The notes beneath the pieces are model-generated. The model saw nothing but the letters and a program-made list of their open reading frames with translations, did not search any database and was not told the origin of the DNA. Positions 28,056 through 37,427 of a stretch of 64,000 nt of DNA are shown here, in pieces (the first letter of the stretch is position 1; every line of letters starts with the position of its first letter). The translations under genes and the position numbers were made by a program. Source of the stretch: JAEYFP01 sp964566545 (lineage in GTDB: Bacteria; Bacillota; Clostridia; Lachnospirales; Lachnospiraceae); assembly GCA_964566545.1 (NCBI GenBank), contig CAZMIX010000007.1, forward strand, positions 8,320 through 72,319. The letters are read 5' to 3'.

Positions 28056-28110
28056 AATATCACTCCTTTATACCACATTTTTTTACACCAAAAGAAAACC
28101 TTCTCATCAT

Positions 28111-28152
28111 GCAAAAAGATTGAAACAAAGTCAAACGCTCTGTTTCAATCTT
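28111..28152 (-). terminator. Terminator of the DHH phosphoesterase gene
   Basis: AAGATTGAAACA (28116-28127) pairs perfectly with TGTTTCAATCTT (28141-28152); on the minus strand a TTT run continues at 28115-28113. Confidence 0.75.
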
Positions 28153-28243
28153 ATTGTCCGCAAAATATTCTGTTTTATGCGCGCGTAATTTTGGTAGCAC
28201 CAATCTGCTTTCCATCCGGCGATTTGCTTTTTTAAAGTTTCTA

Positions 28244-29746
28244 TTATAAATAAGTTTTAAAAAAAATATCCCGTTCTACCATATAAATATCGTGAAGATC
28301 ATCACATCTTACCGCGATAAAATCTCCCGGATTGCCGAGCATGTACTTTTCTTCATCCCAAGCAGTAAACACCTTTGTAATTCGATCAAGCTCTCTGGCA
28401 AAGACCTGCGTCTCCTCCGTCGGAGTGCAGCAATGCGCAAAATTTAAAATATTTTCGGTCTGCCCGGTAATACGGTTTCGTACTGTCGGCAGATACTCCG
28501 CTTTCAGCTCGAATTTACCCTTCATTTCTTCATAGCTTTTCTCAAATATTTCTTTTTTGATCGGGTATACCTCACCCTTCACACCGATCATAATATAAAA
28601 ATTTCCATCCACAGAAATAGTAATATCCCCTTCTAGCGTTCGAATTGTAATCGGCGTTCCCTCCTGCATGATCTCGCCAATTTTTACAAATCCAAGCGGA
28701 AGCTTTTTCTTTTGATACCGCTTCATCTTTGTAATATCAACCTTATAATCTTTTGCGTAAATAATCTCTGTTCCATCAAAATATTCATTTAGGCGTTTGC
28801 TGAAAAATGCTTCGGAATGGAGTTTTGGATAAAACTCCATATAGCGTTTTTTACTGATGAAACCGCCGGCTTTTTCGATATGACCACCTCCGGAACCAAT
28901 TTCCTTTGTTAAAAATGCCGCAAGCTCATTTGCATGCGCTTCGCGATCACAGCTTCTGACCGACAGCTTGAAGCCATTCTCCATTTCATTATATACAACG
29001 CATATTAAAATGGCATCGACCTGCAAAACAAGATCGCTGATCAGTCCGAGCACATTCGGATCGCACGGCTGCGCCTTAATAATTGCATAATGGTGTTCGT
29101 CATTCAAAATGTAACGAATCAATGCTATTCCTGCAATTTCAAGCTCCTTCAATGAGAGATTAGAATTTTTAAAAAGGTTGATTAAATTATGATAGCATTC
29201 CACATCGTCCCGCATATCCATATCGACCGGATTATGAAGCTCGCTGAATTGGTTTGTATCCGCAAAAAGGCCATAATACAGAGCTGTTCCAAGCAGCTTT
29301 TTTCCTGCAAATGAAAAACCGGCTTCCTTCATCATGCTCCATACAACAGTCGAACAGCTTCCGTAGCCGGAACGAATTTCTCGAAGCAAAACATCTGTAA
29401 TTTCAACCTGATGATGGTCAATAATCGCGGCGAGAGGCGCTTGGAGCCTTGTTACATTTCCGGCGCCATATTGACAATCTGTCGTAATAAGCAACCCGTT
29501 TTTTTCATCAAGATGAAGCTTAGTCTCCGGCTCCACATATTCGATCGGAATCGCTAGCCGTTCCACCATCAGTACCAAATTTGATTTTTGTATTTTCAGC
29601 TTTCCGGAATAAATCAGACGAACTGATTTTCCCCGTCCTGCAAAATAACAATAAAGCGCCCAGCCGGAAGCAAGTGCGTCCGCATCCGGATTGTCATGGC
29701 ATTGAATTACAATTTCCTCATATTGATCAAGTTCTTGAAGCCTCAT
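28244..29746 (-). CDS. DHH-family phosphoesterase
   Basis: A 500-residue cytoplasmic protein. The N-terminal DHH domain shows CHDNPDADALASGWAL, TTDCQYG and IDHH, the metal-binding residues of NrnA/RecJ-like phosphoesterases, and a DHHA1-type GGGHIEKAGGF block near residue 285. The C-terminal 200 residues are not typical of NrnA and I do not recognise them. It may act on nanoRNAs or cyclic dinucleotide products. I moved the start to 29746 because AAGGAGATATT directly precedes that ATG. Confidence 0.82.
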   Translation of the reverse strand: MRLQELDQYEEIVIQCHDNPDADALASGWALYCYFAGRGKSVRLIYSGKLKIQKSNLVLMVERLAIPIEYVEPETKLHLDEKNGLLITTDCQYGAGNVTRLQAPLAAIIDHHQVEITDVLLREIRSGYGSCSTVVWSMMKEAGFSFAGKKLLGTALYYGLFADTNQFSELHNPVDMDMRDDVECYHNLINLFKNSNLSLKELEIAGIALIRYILNDEHHYAIIKAQPCDPNVLGLISDLVLQVDAILICVVYNEMENGFKLSVRSCDREAHANELAAFLTKEIGSGGGHIEKAGGFISKKRYMEFYPKLHSEAFFSKRLNEYFDGTEIIYAKDYKVDITKMKRYQKKKLPLGFVKIGEIMQEGTPITIRTLEGDITISVDGNFYIMIGVKGEVYPIKKEIFEKSYEEMKGKFELKAEYLPTVRNRITGQTENILNFAHCCTPTEETQVFARELDRITKVFTAWDEEKYMLGNPGDFIAVRCDDLHDIYMVERDIFFKTYL

Positions 29747-29883
29747 AATATCTCCTTGCATGCGCGCTCTTCAAAATGATGCTCCACTTCCTCCATTAAT
29801 TCCCTTATGCACTTTCAGATATTTACTGCATATACTATTAACACGTGAATTGCCGCGCAAAGCGCGGCGGAATGGAGAATTTC

Positions 29884-30384
29884 ATGAATGCAATCCTGAA
29901 GAAGCATCTAGTTGCCGGCGCTATTTTTGTTTCGATACTCGGAACCATTCTGCACTTTTTTTATCAATGGTCTGGCGAAAATTTCATTGTTGGGCTGTTT
30001 GCGCCTGTTAACGAATCCGTATGGGAGCATATGAAGATGCTCTTCTTTCCGATGCTCCTATATATTATTTACATGTCCTTTTTGTTTCAAAAAAACGACT
30101 CCCTAAGAGCTGCACTGATTCTTGCTGCTTTGGTCGGTCTCTTGATGATTCCTACATTGTTTTACACTTATTCCGGCATTCTGGGCTTTCAAATAACTGT
30201 GATCGATATTTTCATTTTTTATATTAGTGTTATTCTCACCTTTATCTTTGCCTACCGTATCATCCTCTACGGCCGTTTTCACAATGGAGCGGGCATTCTC
30301 ACGCTTATTCTGCTGCTGACCGCCGTCCTGTTTTTTGTCTTTTCCGTCTATCCGCCGGATTTGGGACTGTTTCGCGTTCCATAA
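29884..30384 (+). CDS. DUF6512-type integral membrane protein
   Basis: A 166-residue protein with about five membrane helices. The segment LHFFYQWSGENFIVGLFAPVNESVWEHMKMLFFPML is characteristic of the family I know as DUF6512, whose function is not established. ATG 29884 has GGAG 6 bases upstream and is preferred over two in-frame upstream ATGs. A small hairpin (CCGCGCAAAGCGCGG) lies just before it. Confidence 0.75.
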   Translation: MNAILKKHLVAGAIFVSILGTILHFFYQWSGENFIVGLFAPVNESVWEHMKMLFFPMLLYIIYMSFLFQKNDSLRAALILAALVGLLMIPTLFYTYSGILGFQITVIDIFIFYISVILTFIFAYRIILYGRFHNGAGILTLILLLTAVLFFVFSVYPPDLGLFRVP

Positions 30385-30534
30385 AGATGCTTTCGTCCAC
30401 ACCAACTTTTCATTTCCGGAACAGGCGCTTTGATAGTAATACATGTAAATTCATTTTAATATTATAACATGAAAACACATTGATATACCACAAAGCATGA
30501 ATATTTTCTTTTTTATTCAACACGAAATGAACCA

Positions 30535-30561
30535 GAAAAAGCACCGTAAATACGGTGCTTT
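30535..30561 (-). terminator. Terminator after tRNA-Trp
   Basis: AAGCACCGTA (30539-30548) pairs with TACGGTGCTT (30551-30560); a T-run follows on both strands, so it may also end the DUF6512 transcript. Confidence 0.75.
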
Positions 30562-30566
30562 TATAG

Positions 30567-30637
30567 CAGGGGATGAGAGAATCGAACTCCCACTAAAAGT
30601 TTTGGAGACTTCTGTCATACCATTTGACCAATCCCCT
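30567..30637 (-). tRNA. trnW: tRNA-Trp (anticodon CCA)
   Basis: On the minus strand the acceptor stem AGGGGAT/ATCCCCT is a perfect 7 bp, the discriminator is G, the anticodon stem GAAGT/ACTTT frames the loop CTCCAAA with anticodon CCA, and the T arm GGGAG-TTCGATT-CTCTC is standard. The 3' CCA is not encoded. It stands alone rather than in a cluster. Confidence 0.9.
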
Positions 30638-30756
30638 TTGTAGGCAGGCCGTTTTGACCTGCCTATTATTTATATCATAGATAAAGACCGGTTGTCAACT
30701 ATAATGCATGGGCTGACAACAAAATTTTCACCATATTTTTAAACACTTTGGTACAC

Positions 30757-32187
30757 CTATAGCAGCTCCTTTAACAAGCTGCTTACAACTGCGGGGTCGG
30801 CTTTTCCTTTCATGGTTTTCATCGTCTGGCCTACGAGGAAGCCGATGGCTTTTTCCTTTCCGCTCCTGTAGTCGGCAACGGACTGCGGATTTTTGGCGAT
30901 AATTTTCTCGACGACACCCTTTAGCTCGCCGCTGTCGCTGACAGTCTTCAAGCCCTTTTGTGCAACATATGCTTCCGGATCGATATCCTGATCAAACATC
31001 ATTTCGAAAACTTCCTTTGCGACCGTGGAGTTGATTTCCTTTTTGTCGGTGAGCATTACAAGCTTTGCAAGATTTTCCGGTGAAAAGCGGATATCCTGAG
31101 GATCCATCTTTCTTTCTTTCAGGAGACGGAGTGTTTCGACCATCAGCCAGTTGCTGACCTTTTTCGGGCTGCCGCAGAGTGCCACTGCGGCTTCAAAAAT
31201 ATCCGCCATGTGCTTGCTGCCCGTAATAATATCAATATCATAAGCAGGAATATCATATTCCTCCTGATAGCGACTCCGTTTTTCATCCCGAAGCTCCGGT
31301 TGTTTGACTTTGACTTCGCGAATCCATTCGTCAGAAATAACGACCGGAGCAAGATCGGGCTCAGGGAAATAACGGTAATCCTGCGCGTCCTCCTTGGAGC
31401 GCATCGCATAGGAATATTCCTTATTGTCATCCCAACGCCTCGTCTCCTGAATGACCCGTTTTCCATCCTCGATCAGTTCAATCTGTCGTTCCCGCTCCCC
31501 CTCGATGGCTCTTGCAATTGCCTTAAAAGAGTTTAAGTTTTTCATTTCTGTCCTCGTGCCAAATTCAGAAGTCCCTGCGGTGCGGACGGAAAGATTGACA
31601 TCGACCCTCATGGAGCCCTCCTGCAGCTTACAATCCGAAGCACCTAAATACTGGATAATCAGACGCAGCTTTTCCAAATAGGCGATGACCTCCTGTGCAC
31701 TTCTCATGTCCGGCTCCGACACGATCTCGATCAACGGCACGCCTGAGCGGTTGTAATCGACGAGCGAGCAGTCCTCCCATTCATCATGAATGAGCTTTCC
31801 GGCATCCTCTTCCATATGAATTTCATGAATACGGATAACTTTTTTTCCCGCTGCCGTCTCGATTTCTACGCCGCCGTCACGGCAAACCGGCAGATAGAGC
31901 TGGGAAATCTGATAATTCTGAGGATTATCCGGATAAAAATAGTTCTTTCTGTCAAATTTACAAGATTGCGTAATTTTGCAGCCAGTCGCAAGGCCGGCCG
32001 CCATCGCGTATTCCACGACCTGTTTATTCAATACCGGGAGCGAACCGGGCATTCCGGTGCAGACCGGGCATGTATGCGCATTCGGTTCTCCGCCAAACTC
32101 CGTAGAGCAGCCGCAAAAAATTTTCGTTTTGGTCGCAAGCTCCACATGTACTTCCAAGCCGATGACTGTTTCATATTGTCTGCTCAT
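30757..32187 (-). CDS. gatB: Asp-tRNA(Asn)/Glu-tRNA(Gln) amidotransferase subunit B
   Basis: GatB activates the misacylated aminoacyl end with ATP and accepts ammonia from GatA. At 476 residues it is full length: the N-terminal catalytic cradle begins YETVIGLEVHVEL, with zinc ligands (CGCS, CPVC) and HEIHMEEDAGK, and the C-terminal YqeY-like tail ends in IGFLVGQTMK. The start immediately follows the gatA stop. Confidence 0.96.
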   Translation of the reverse strand: MSRQYETVIGLEVHVELATKTKIFCGCSTEFGGEPNAHTCPVCTGMPGSLPVLNKQVVEYAMAAGLATGCKITQSCKFDRKNYFYPDNPQNYQISQLYLPVCRDGGVEIETAAGKKVIRIHEIHMEEDAGKLIHDEWEDCSLVDYNRSGVPLIEIVSEPDMRSAQEVIAYLEKLRLIIQYLGASDCKLQEGSMRVDVNLSVRTAGTSEFGTRTEMKNLNSFKAIARAIEGERERQIELIEDGKRVIQETRRWDDNKEYSYAMRSKEDAQDYRYFPEPDLAPVVISDEWIREVKVKQPELRDEKRSRYQEEYDIPAYDIDIITGSKHMADIFEAAVALCGSPKKVSNWLMVETLRLLKERKMDPQDIRFSPENLAKLVMLTDKKEINSTVAKEVFEMMFDQDIDPEAYVAQKGLKTVSDSGELKGVVEKIIAKNPQSVADYRSGKEKAIGFLVGQTMKTMKGKADPAVVSSLLKELL

Positions 32188-33642
32188 CTAGATTGCCTCC
32201 TTTTTATCTTTTACGCTCTGCTCATAGGTATAGGCCGCCTGAATGATTTTTGTCTCCTGAAAGCAGTTTCCGATCAGCTGCATTCCGATCGGCAAGCCCG
32301 CCTGATCCGTTTGGCAGGGCAGGCAGATGGCAGGCAGTCCCGCCAGATTAACGGATACTGTGTAAATATCGCCAAGATACATCTTAATCGGATCGCTTAA
32401 GGACTCCCCGAGCTTGGGTGCGGTCGTCGGCGCGACCGGACCCAGAATGATATCATAGTTTGTAAATGCCTGATCGAACGCTTTCTTGATCAGCGCCTTT
32501 GTGCGGAGTGCCTTTAAATAATATGCATCATAGTAGCCGGAGCTTAACACAAACGAACCGAGCATGATCCTGCGCTTCACCTCCGCTCCAAAGCCCTCGG
32601 AACGCGTCTTTTTATACATATTGTGCAGCCCCTCATATTCTTTTGTACGGTAACCATATTTGACGCCGTCAAACCGAGCGAGGTTCGAACTGGCTTCCGC
32701 CGACGCGATGGCATAATAAGCGGGGACCGCGTATTCCACGAGGCTTAGATCGAATTCCTCGACGCTGGCGCCAAGCCTTTTAAATTGCTCTGCCGCACGT
32801 AAAACGGCCTCCTTTACCTCAGCATCAATGCCGTCCGACAGATAATCGCTCGGAATTCCGATTTTCATTCCGCTTACATCGGCCTTCAGCGCAGAAGTAA
32901 AATCGTAGCTTTCCCTTCTGAAGGATGTGGAATCTTTTTTATCATGGGAAGCAATTGCCTCCAGAACTGCCGCACAGTCTGCCACATCCTTTGCGACCGG
33001 ACCGATCTGGTCAAGCGAGGAGCCATAGGCGATCAGACCGTATCGCGATACAGTGCCATAAGTCGGCTTGAAACCGACCACTCCGCAGAAGCCGCTTGGC
33101 TGCCTGATCGAGCCGCCCGTATCAGAACCGAGCGCAAACGAACATTCTCCTAATGCAACCGCCGCACAGCTTCCGCCCGACGAACCGCCCGGCACATGTG
33201 CCGGATTGTGTGGATTTTTTGTCACTCCATAATAAGAGGTTTCCGTCGTACTCCCCATCGCAAATTCATCCATATTCGACTTCGCCACAAGGATCGCGCC
33301 GACCTTTTCAAGGCGGGATACTGCCTCGGCGTTATAGGTCGGTATGAAATTTTCCAGTATTTTTGAAGCACAGGTCGTCAACATGCCCTTCGTACACATA
33401 TTATCCTTTACGACGACCGGTACGCCCGCAAGGGGTCCGGTCAGCTCACCGGAAGCGATCTTTTTTTGTATTTCCGCCGCGCGTTTTTTTGCACCCTCCT
33501 GATCCACCGTGATCAATGCGTGGTACTGCTTTTCCTTTTCTTCTATATTAGAAAAAGCGGCTTCCACAGCCTCTGCCACAGAAACCTCCTTCGCCTGTAT
33601 TTTTTTTCCCAGCTCTATGGCTGTTAAATTCATTAAATCCAT
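32188..33642 (-). CDS. gatA: Asp-tRNA(Asn)/Glu-tRNA(Gln) amidotransferase subunit A
   Basis: The glutaminase subunit, 484 residues, amidase-signature family. The Ser-cisSer-Lys triad is present: Lys in VVVKDNM, Ser in PGGSSGGSCA and Ser in GSDTGGSIRQP. It lies 11 bases after gatC and directly before gatB, the usual gatCAB order. Confidence 0.96.
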   Translation of the reverse strand: MDLMNLTAIELGKKIQAKEVSVAEAVEAAFSNIEEKEKQYHALITVDQEGAKKRAAEIQKKIASGELTGPLAGVPVVVKDNMCTKGMLTTCASKILENFIPTYNAEAVSRLEKVGAILVAKSNMDEFAMGSTTETSYYGVTKNPHNPAHVPGGSSGGSCAAVALGECSFALGSDTGGSIRQPSGFCGVVGFKPTYGTVSRYGLIAYGSSLDQIGPVAKDVADCAAVLEAIASHDKKDSTSFRRESYDFTSALKADVSGMKIGIPSDYLSDGIDAEVKEAVLRAAEQFKRLGASVEEFDLSLVEYAVPAYYAIASAEASSNLARFDGVKYGYRTKEYEGLHNMYKKTRSEGFGAEVKRRIMLGSFVLSSGYYDAYYLKALRTKALIKKAFDQAFTNYDIILGPVAPTTAPKLGESLSDPIKMYLGDIYTVSVNLAGLPAICLPCQTDQAGLPIGMQLIGNCFQETKIIQAAYTYEQSVKDKKEAI

Positions 33643-33653
33643 CGTAATATCTC

Positions 33654-33947
33654 CTATTCCACTGTCTTTGGCACCTTGAAGCTGCCATTTTTTTCTTCCG
33701 GTGCGTTTTTAATCATTTCCGCACGATCATCGCCGTTTATTACGACATCCTCCCGGAAAACATTATTGACAGGAAAAAGGTGTGACATCGGCTCGACGCC
33801 CTCCGTATCCAGCTCGTTCAGCTGATCGATGTAATCCAGCATATTCCCCATATCCTGTTTCGCCTGCTCCCTCTCGTCCGGGGAAAGCTCAAGCTTTGCA
33901 AGAATGCCCACATAGTCGATGATTTCATCTGATATCCTATTTTTCAT
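33654..33947 (-). CDS. gatC: Asp-tRNA(Asn)/Glu-tRNA(Gln) amidotransferase subunit C
   Basis: The 97-residue belt subunit that wraps GatA and GatB. Family features are LAKLELSPDE, a helical MGNMLDYIDQLNELDTEGVEPM block and a C-terminal FKVPKTVE. ATG 33947 is preferred over an upstream start because GGGAGG lies before it. The 103 bases between aspS and gatC hold two small hairpins (GTCAGC/GCTGAC and GCAGGC/GCCTGC) without a T-run. Confidence 0.93.
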   Translation of the reverse strand: MKNRISDEIIDYVGILAKLELSPDEREQAKQDMGNMLDYIDQLNELDTEGVEPMSHLFPVNNVFREDVVINGDDRAEMIKNAPEEKNGSFKVPKTVE

Positions 33948-34050
33948 ACAGCTACCTCCCAAATCTTATATATAGTTCTACATAAAGTCAGCAAGGCTGA
34001 CATATTCCTTATGTGCGAGTGTGCATTCCCTGCAGGCTATAATGCCTGCG

Positions 34051-35382
34051 TTACGGCTCCAGCCTGTTTAAATCGCGCGGAAACATTGTTGTCTCACGCA
34101 CGTTTGTCTCTCCTAAAAGCCGCATCGTCAGCCGCTCAAGGCCGATTCCAAGACCGCCATGCGGTGGCATGCCATGTTGAAAAGCTGACAAATAACACTC
34201 CATTCCGTCTGTTTCCATTCCTCTTGCCGCTATTTTTTCAATCAGCCTGTGATAGTCGTGAATCCGCTGCCCGCCCGTCGTAATTTCCATTCCGCGAAAC
34301 AGCAGGTCAAAGCTTAGTGTAAAAGTTTCGTCCGCAGGATCATCCATCGCATAAAACGGGCGTTTCTTGGAGGGATAATGCGTGACAAATACAAAATCCG
34401 CATCATATTCTTTCTTATAATACTGCCCGATTAATGCTTCCTCCTCCGGCTCCAAATCATAGGGGGTTTTAATTTGCCTATGATATTTCTCAGAAATCTG
34501 CCGCTTTGCCTCGTCAAAACGGACGGTTGGAATCCTGTCCGTCCTCGGCAGCTCCACAGCGAGCAGCTTAAGCTCCCTTTCATATTCCCTCTCAAGCAAT
34601 GCCATGATGGACTGCAGCAGCCCGGTTTCCATCGCCATGATATCTTCAAATCCGTCAATGTAACCCATCTCAAAATCAAGGCTTGTATATTCATTCAGGT
34701 GTCGCGCCGTGTTATGCTTCTCTGCGCGAAATACGGGCGCCGCCTCATAAACCCTGTCAAATACGCCCACAAGCATCTGCTTATAAAACTGGGGGCTTTG
34801 TGAAAGCACCGCCTTTTGTGTAAAATAATCCAGCCGGAACAGGTTCGAGCCGCCCTCGGCACCCTTGGCCGCAATTTTGGGCGTCCTCACCTCCGTGAAG
34901 CCCTGCTCATGCAGAAAATCGCGGAAGCCGCGCACGATACCCTCCTGCAATTTAAACTTTGCGCGCTCTCTGATATTCCTCATGGAAATTGGGCGCAGAT
35001 CCAGCAGCGTTTCAAGGGAAGCCGACATTTTCCACTTTGCGATCGGAATCGGCATCGTTTCCGCCGGCTCTGAAAGCACCCGAATGCCCGTAAGCTTTAT
35101 TTCAATGCCTCCCGGCGCTTTTTCCTGTTCAAAGAGTACGCCCTCCGCTTCTATTGTAGCGGCTTCCTTTAGGAGGTTCAAGTCAAATTCGTGCGGTTTG
35201 CGCTCATATATACACTGCAACAGCCCCTCCCGCTTTCTTAAAATCACAAAAACCACCGTTCCCATATCGCGGATCGTATGAATCGCGCCGTTCACCTTGA
35301 CATGCTTTCCCAAATAGTCACCCGCCAGCAATTCACCGATTTCCAATGTATCTTTTTTGTTTATGCCTGTCATAAATTCCAT
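34051..35382 (-). CDS. aspS: Archaeal-type (non-discriminating) aspartyl-tRNA synthetase
   Basis: A class II synthetase of 443 residues. It lacks the bacterial GAD insertion (bacterial AspRS is about 590 residues) and has the archaeal/AspS2 arrangement: an OB-fold anticodon domain, then motif 2 (FRAEKHNTARHLNEYTSLDFEM) and motif 3 (GGLGIGLERLTMRLL). Such enzymes charge tRNA-Asn with Asp as well as tRNA-Asp, and GatCAB then amidates it. Encoding beside gatCAB under a shared T-box supports that role. GGGAGG precedes the start. Confidence 0.9.
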   Translation of the reverse strand: MEFMTGINKKDTLEIGELLAGDYLGKHVKVNGAIHTIRDMGTVVFVILRKREGLLQCIYERKPHEFDLNLLKEAATIEAEGVLFEQEKAPGGIEIKLTGIRVLSEPAETMPIPIAKWKMSASLETLLDLRPISMRNIRERAKFKLQEGIVRGFRDFLHEQGFTEVRTPKIAAKGAEGGSNLFRLDYFTQKAVLSQSPQFYKQMLVGVFDRVYEAAPVFRAEKHNTARHLNEYTSLDFEMGYIDGFEDIMAMETGLLQSIMALLEREYERELKLLAVELPRTDRIPTVRFDEAKRQISEKYHRQIKTPYDLEPEEEALIGQYYKKEYDADFVFVTHYPSKKRPFYAMDDPADETFTLSFDLLFRGMEITTGGQRIHDYHRLIEKIAARGMETDGMECYLSAFQHGMPPHGGLGIGLERLTMRLLGETNVRETTMFPRDLNRLEP

Positions 35383-35480
35383 GATTTTCCTCCCTTCCCG
35401 GATGTAGAATCTGTATGCCGGTTCTTTTCAAGCGAGCTGTGCCGTTTACCGCAAGTTTTTTGCTGCACGAGCTGTGCATA

Positions 35481-35569
35481 AAATTTCACTTTATAAGAAA
35501 TTCAGTGAAATTTCCCGTTATATAAAACAAAAGAACAGGGCGCAATTTTCATTACACTCCTGTTCTTTT
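35481..35569 (-). other. Two extra hairpins between the T-box and aspS
   Basis: AAAAGAACAGG (35529-35539) pairs with CCTGTTCTTTT (35559-35569) and is followed on the minus strand by TTTTGTTTTAT; AAATTTCACT (35481-35490) pairs with AGTGAAATTT (35504-35513). Both lie in the 250-base stretch after the T-box terminator, so they may be further attenuation or processing points. Confidence 0.5.
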
Positions 35570-35632
35570 ATTTGCTTTGGCAGACCGTTCTTTTCTTGGC
35601 AGAAGCAACTGCGCATGGCTCGCCGTTCGCAC

Positions 35633-35890
35633 AAAAAGTCCCAGAATTAAAAATTCTGGGACGAATTAACGAGTAATCCGCGGTACCACCCGCATTGCCA
35701 AACACCATTGTCTGGCCTCTCAAGGCACTTAACGCGTGCGACGTGCCGCCCTACACGGATTTAAAATCCGATTCGAACAACCGGCTCCGGAGTGTTCCCT
35801 TCGTCTGTCTGCTTAAACAGCGCTCTCAGTCGGTGACGCCGTATTCCTGTCAAGCTCGCAGGCAAGAGTCTCTTTCATTGCCTTTGCTTA
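35633..35890 (-). promoter_or_regulatory. T-box riboswitch with overlapping GAA/AAC specifier
   Basis: The T-box core TGCGGGTGGTACCGCGGA lies at 35694-35677 and the terminator GTCCCAGAATT/AATTCTGGGAC plus T5 at 35662-35633. Stem I spans about 35890-35770; its specifier region reads GGGAACACTCCGGAG with GAAC at 35797-35794, giving AAC (Asn) followed by the usual A, and GAA (Glu) shifted one base upstream. Uncharged tRNA should favour antitermination and expression of aspS-gatCAB. A published Clostridium acetobutylicum T-box on the same pathway reads both tRNAs. Confidence 0.85.
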
Positions 35891-35899
35891 ATTTTGCTC

Positions 35900-35928
35900 A
35901 TGATATCATACTTCTTTTTAGATTACAA
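35900..35928 (-). promoter_or_regulatory. Promoter of the T-box/aspS/gatCAB transcript
   Basis: TTGTAA (35928-35923) and TATCAT (35905-35900) on the minus strand, 17 bases apart, just upstream of Stem I. Confidence 0.55.
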
Positions 35929-35973
35929 GTATTTTTTATTGTTGACTTCCATTATTAAATTCTGCAAAAATTT

Positions 35974-37416
35974 TTATAATTGTTTTCTCCAAGTTCTCAC
36001 GGAAAACAGCAGGAGCATGGGGAACAGCTCCAGGCGTCCGGCCAGCATGTCAAACATCATCACATATTTGGATAATGTACTGAACGCGCTGAAATTTCCG
36101 ACAGGACCTACAAAAGAAAGTCCCGGGCCGATATTATTAAATGTTGTCGCCACAGCGGTAAACGTCGTGACCAGATCAAAATTGTCCAGACTGACAAGCA
36201 GGAGAGAGAACACGAAAATCAGCAGATACGTAATGATATAAGTATTTACCGAACGCAGCATATGATGCTCAATAACTTTTCCTTCCACTTTTAATATCTT
36301 CACACTGCGCGGATGGATCATGGACGCCATTTCTTTGACGACCGTCTTAAATGCGATTACAACGCGCGATACCTTCAGACCGCCGCCCGTACTGCCCGCG
36401 CAGGCACCGATAAACATCAACACGACCAGAATGCACTTTGAAAAGGAGGGCCATAAATCAAAATTTGCCGTGGAATAACCTGTCGTCGTAATGATCGAGG
36501 CCACTTGAAAGGCACTGTGGTGAAATGCCGCGCCAAAGCCTGAGAAGCCTCCTTGGATATTGACCGCTATCGCGACAATCGACACTAAAATAATTCCCAA
36601 ATAAGCTCTGAGTTCCTCCGAAAGAAGCGCCTCCTTCGGCCTTTTGTCCAAAACCAGGAAATAAATACTGAAATTCACGCCAAACAAAATCATGAAAATC
36701 GTCGTAACTGTCTGTTCGTAATAGGTATAGGACGCCATGCTGTCATTTTTAATGCCAAAGCCTCCCGTTCCGGCCGTTCCAAAGGTGATCGCCAGAGAGT
36801 CAAACCAAGGCATGCCGCCAATTTTCAAAAGCAGGATTTGAATGATCGTCATCACAATATAAATTTGATACAAAATCTTGGCGGTCGCCTTTACCTTTGG
36901 CACAAGCTTACCGACAGACGGCCCCGGGCTTTCCGCACGCATGACGTGGATATTATCCGCCTCCGTCATCGGAACAATTGCCAAAAGGAAAACGAGAACG
37001 CCCATACCACCGATCCAATGTGTAAAGCTCCTCCAAAGGAGCATACATTTTGACAACGCCTCGACATCTGTCAGGATACTGGAACCCGTCGTCGTAAAGC
37101 CGGATATCACTTCAAACATGGAATCCGCAAACCCAGGAATTTCCCCGCTTAAATAAAACGGCAACGCGCCGAAAAAGCTTATTATTACCCAGCTAAGGGC
37201 CACCGAAACAAAGCCCTCCCGCACATAGAAGGTTGTATTGTTCGGTTTTTTATAGGACATCAGTACGCCAAGTATCAAACAAACGCACGCTACGCCAAGG
37301 AAATAAAAACCGCTCCATTCGCCGTAGTAAACAGCGGCAATCAGCGGGATCAGCATAAACGCTGCCTCAAGCTTTAAAACCCAGCCAAGGAAATAAAAAA
37401 TAATTTTTCTGTTCAT
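35974..37416 (-). CDS. trkH: TrkH/KtrB-type potassium uptake channel subunit
   Basis: A 480-residue integral membrane protein of the superfamily of K+ transporters. Four pore-loop selectivity segments are visible: TTTGSSIL, GTAGTGGFG, TTTGYSTA and TFNNIGPG, each with the expected glycine. It works with the cytoplasmic TrkA ring encoded 11 bases upstream. Length is the usual 480 of TrkH. No terminator hairpin is seen after it before the T-box promoter. Confidence 0.92.
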   Translation of the reverse strand: MNRKIIFYFLGWVLKLEAAFMLIPLIAAVYYGEWSGFYFLGVACVCLILGVLMSYKKPNNTTFYVREGFVSVALSWVIISFFGALPFYLSGEIPGFADSMFEVISGFTTTGSSILTDVEALSKCMLLWRSFTHWIGGMGVLVFLLAIVPMTEADNIHVMRAESPGPSVGKLVPKVKATAKILYQIYIVMTIIQILLLKIGGMPWFDSLAITFGTAGTGGFGIKNDSMASYTYYEQTVTTIFMILFGVNFSIYFLVLDKRPKEALLSEELRAYLGIILVSIVAIAVNIQGGFSGFGAAFHHSAFQVASIITTTGYSTANFDLWPSFSKCILVVLMFIGACAGSTGGGLKVSRVVIAFKTVVKEMASMIHPRSVKILKVEGKVIEHHMLRSVNTYIITYLLIFVFSLLLVSLDNFDLVTTFTAVATTFNNIGPGLSFVGPVGNFSAFSTLSKYVMMFDMLAGRLELFPMLLLFSVRTWRKQL

Positions 37417-37427
37417 ATCCAGCCCCT

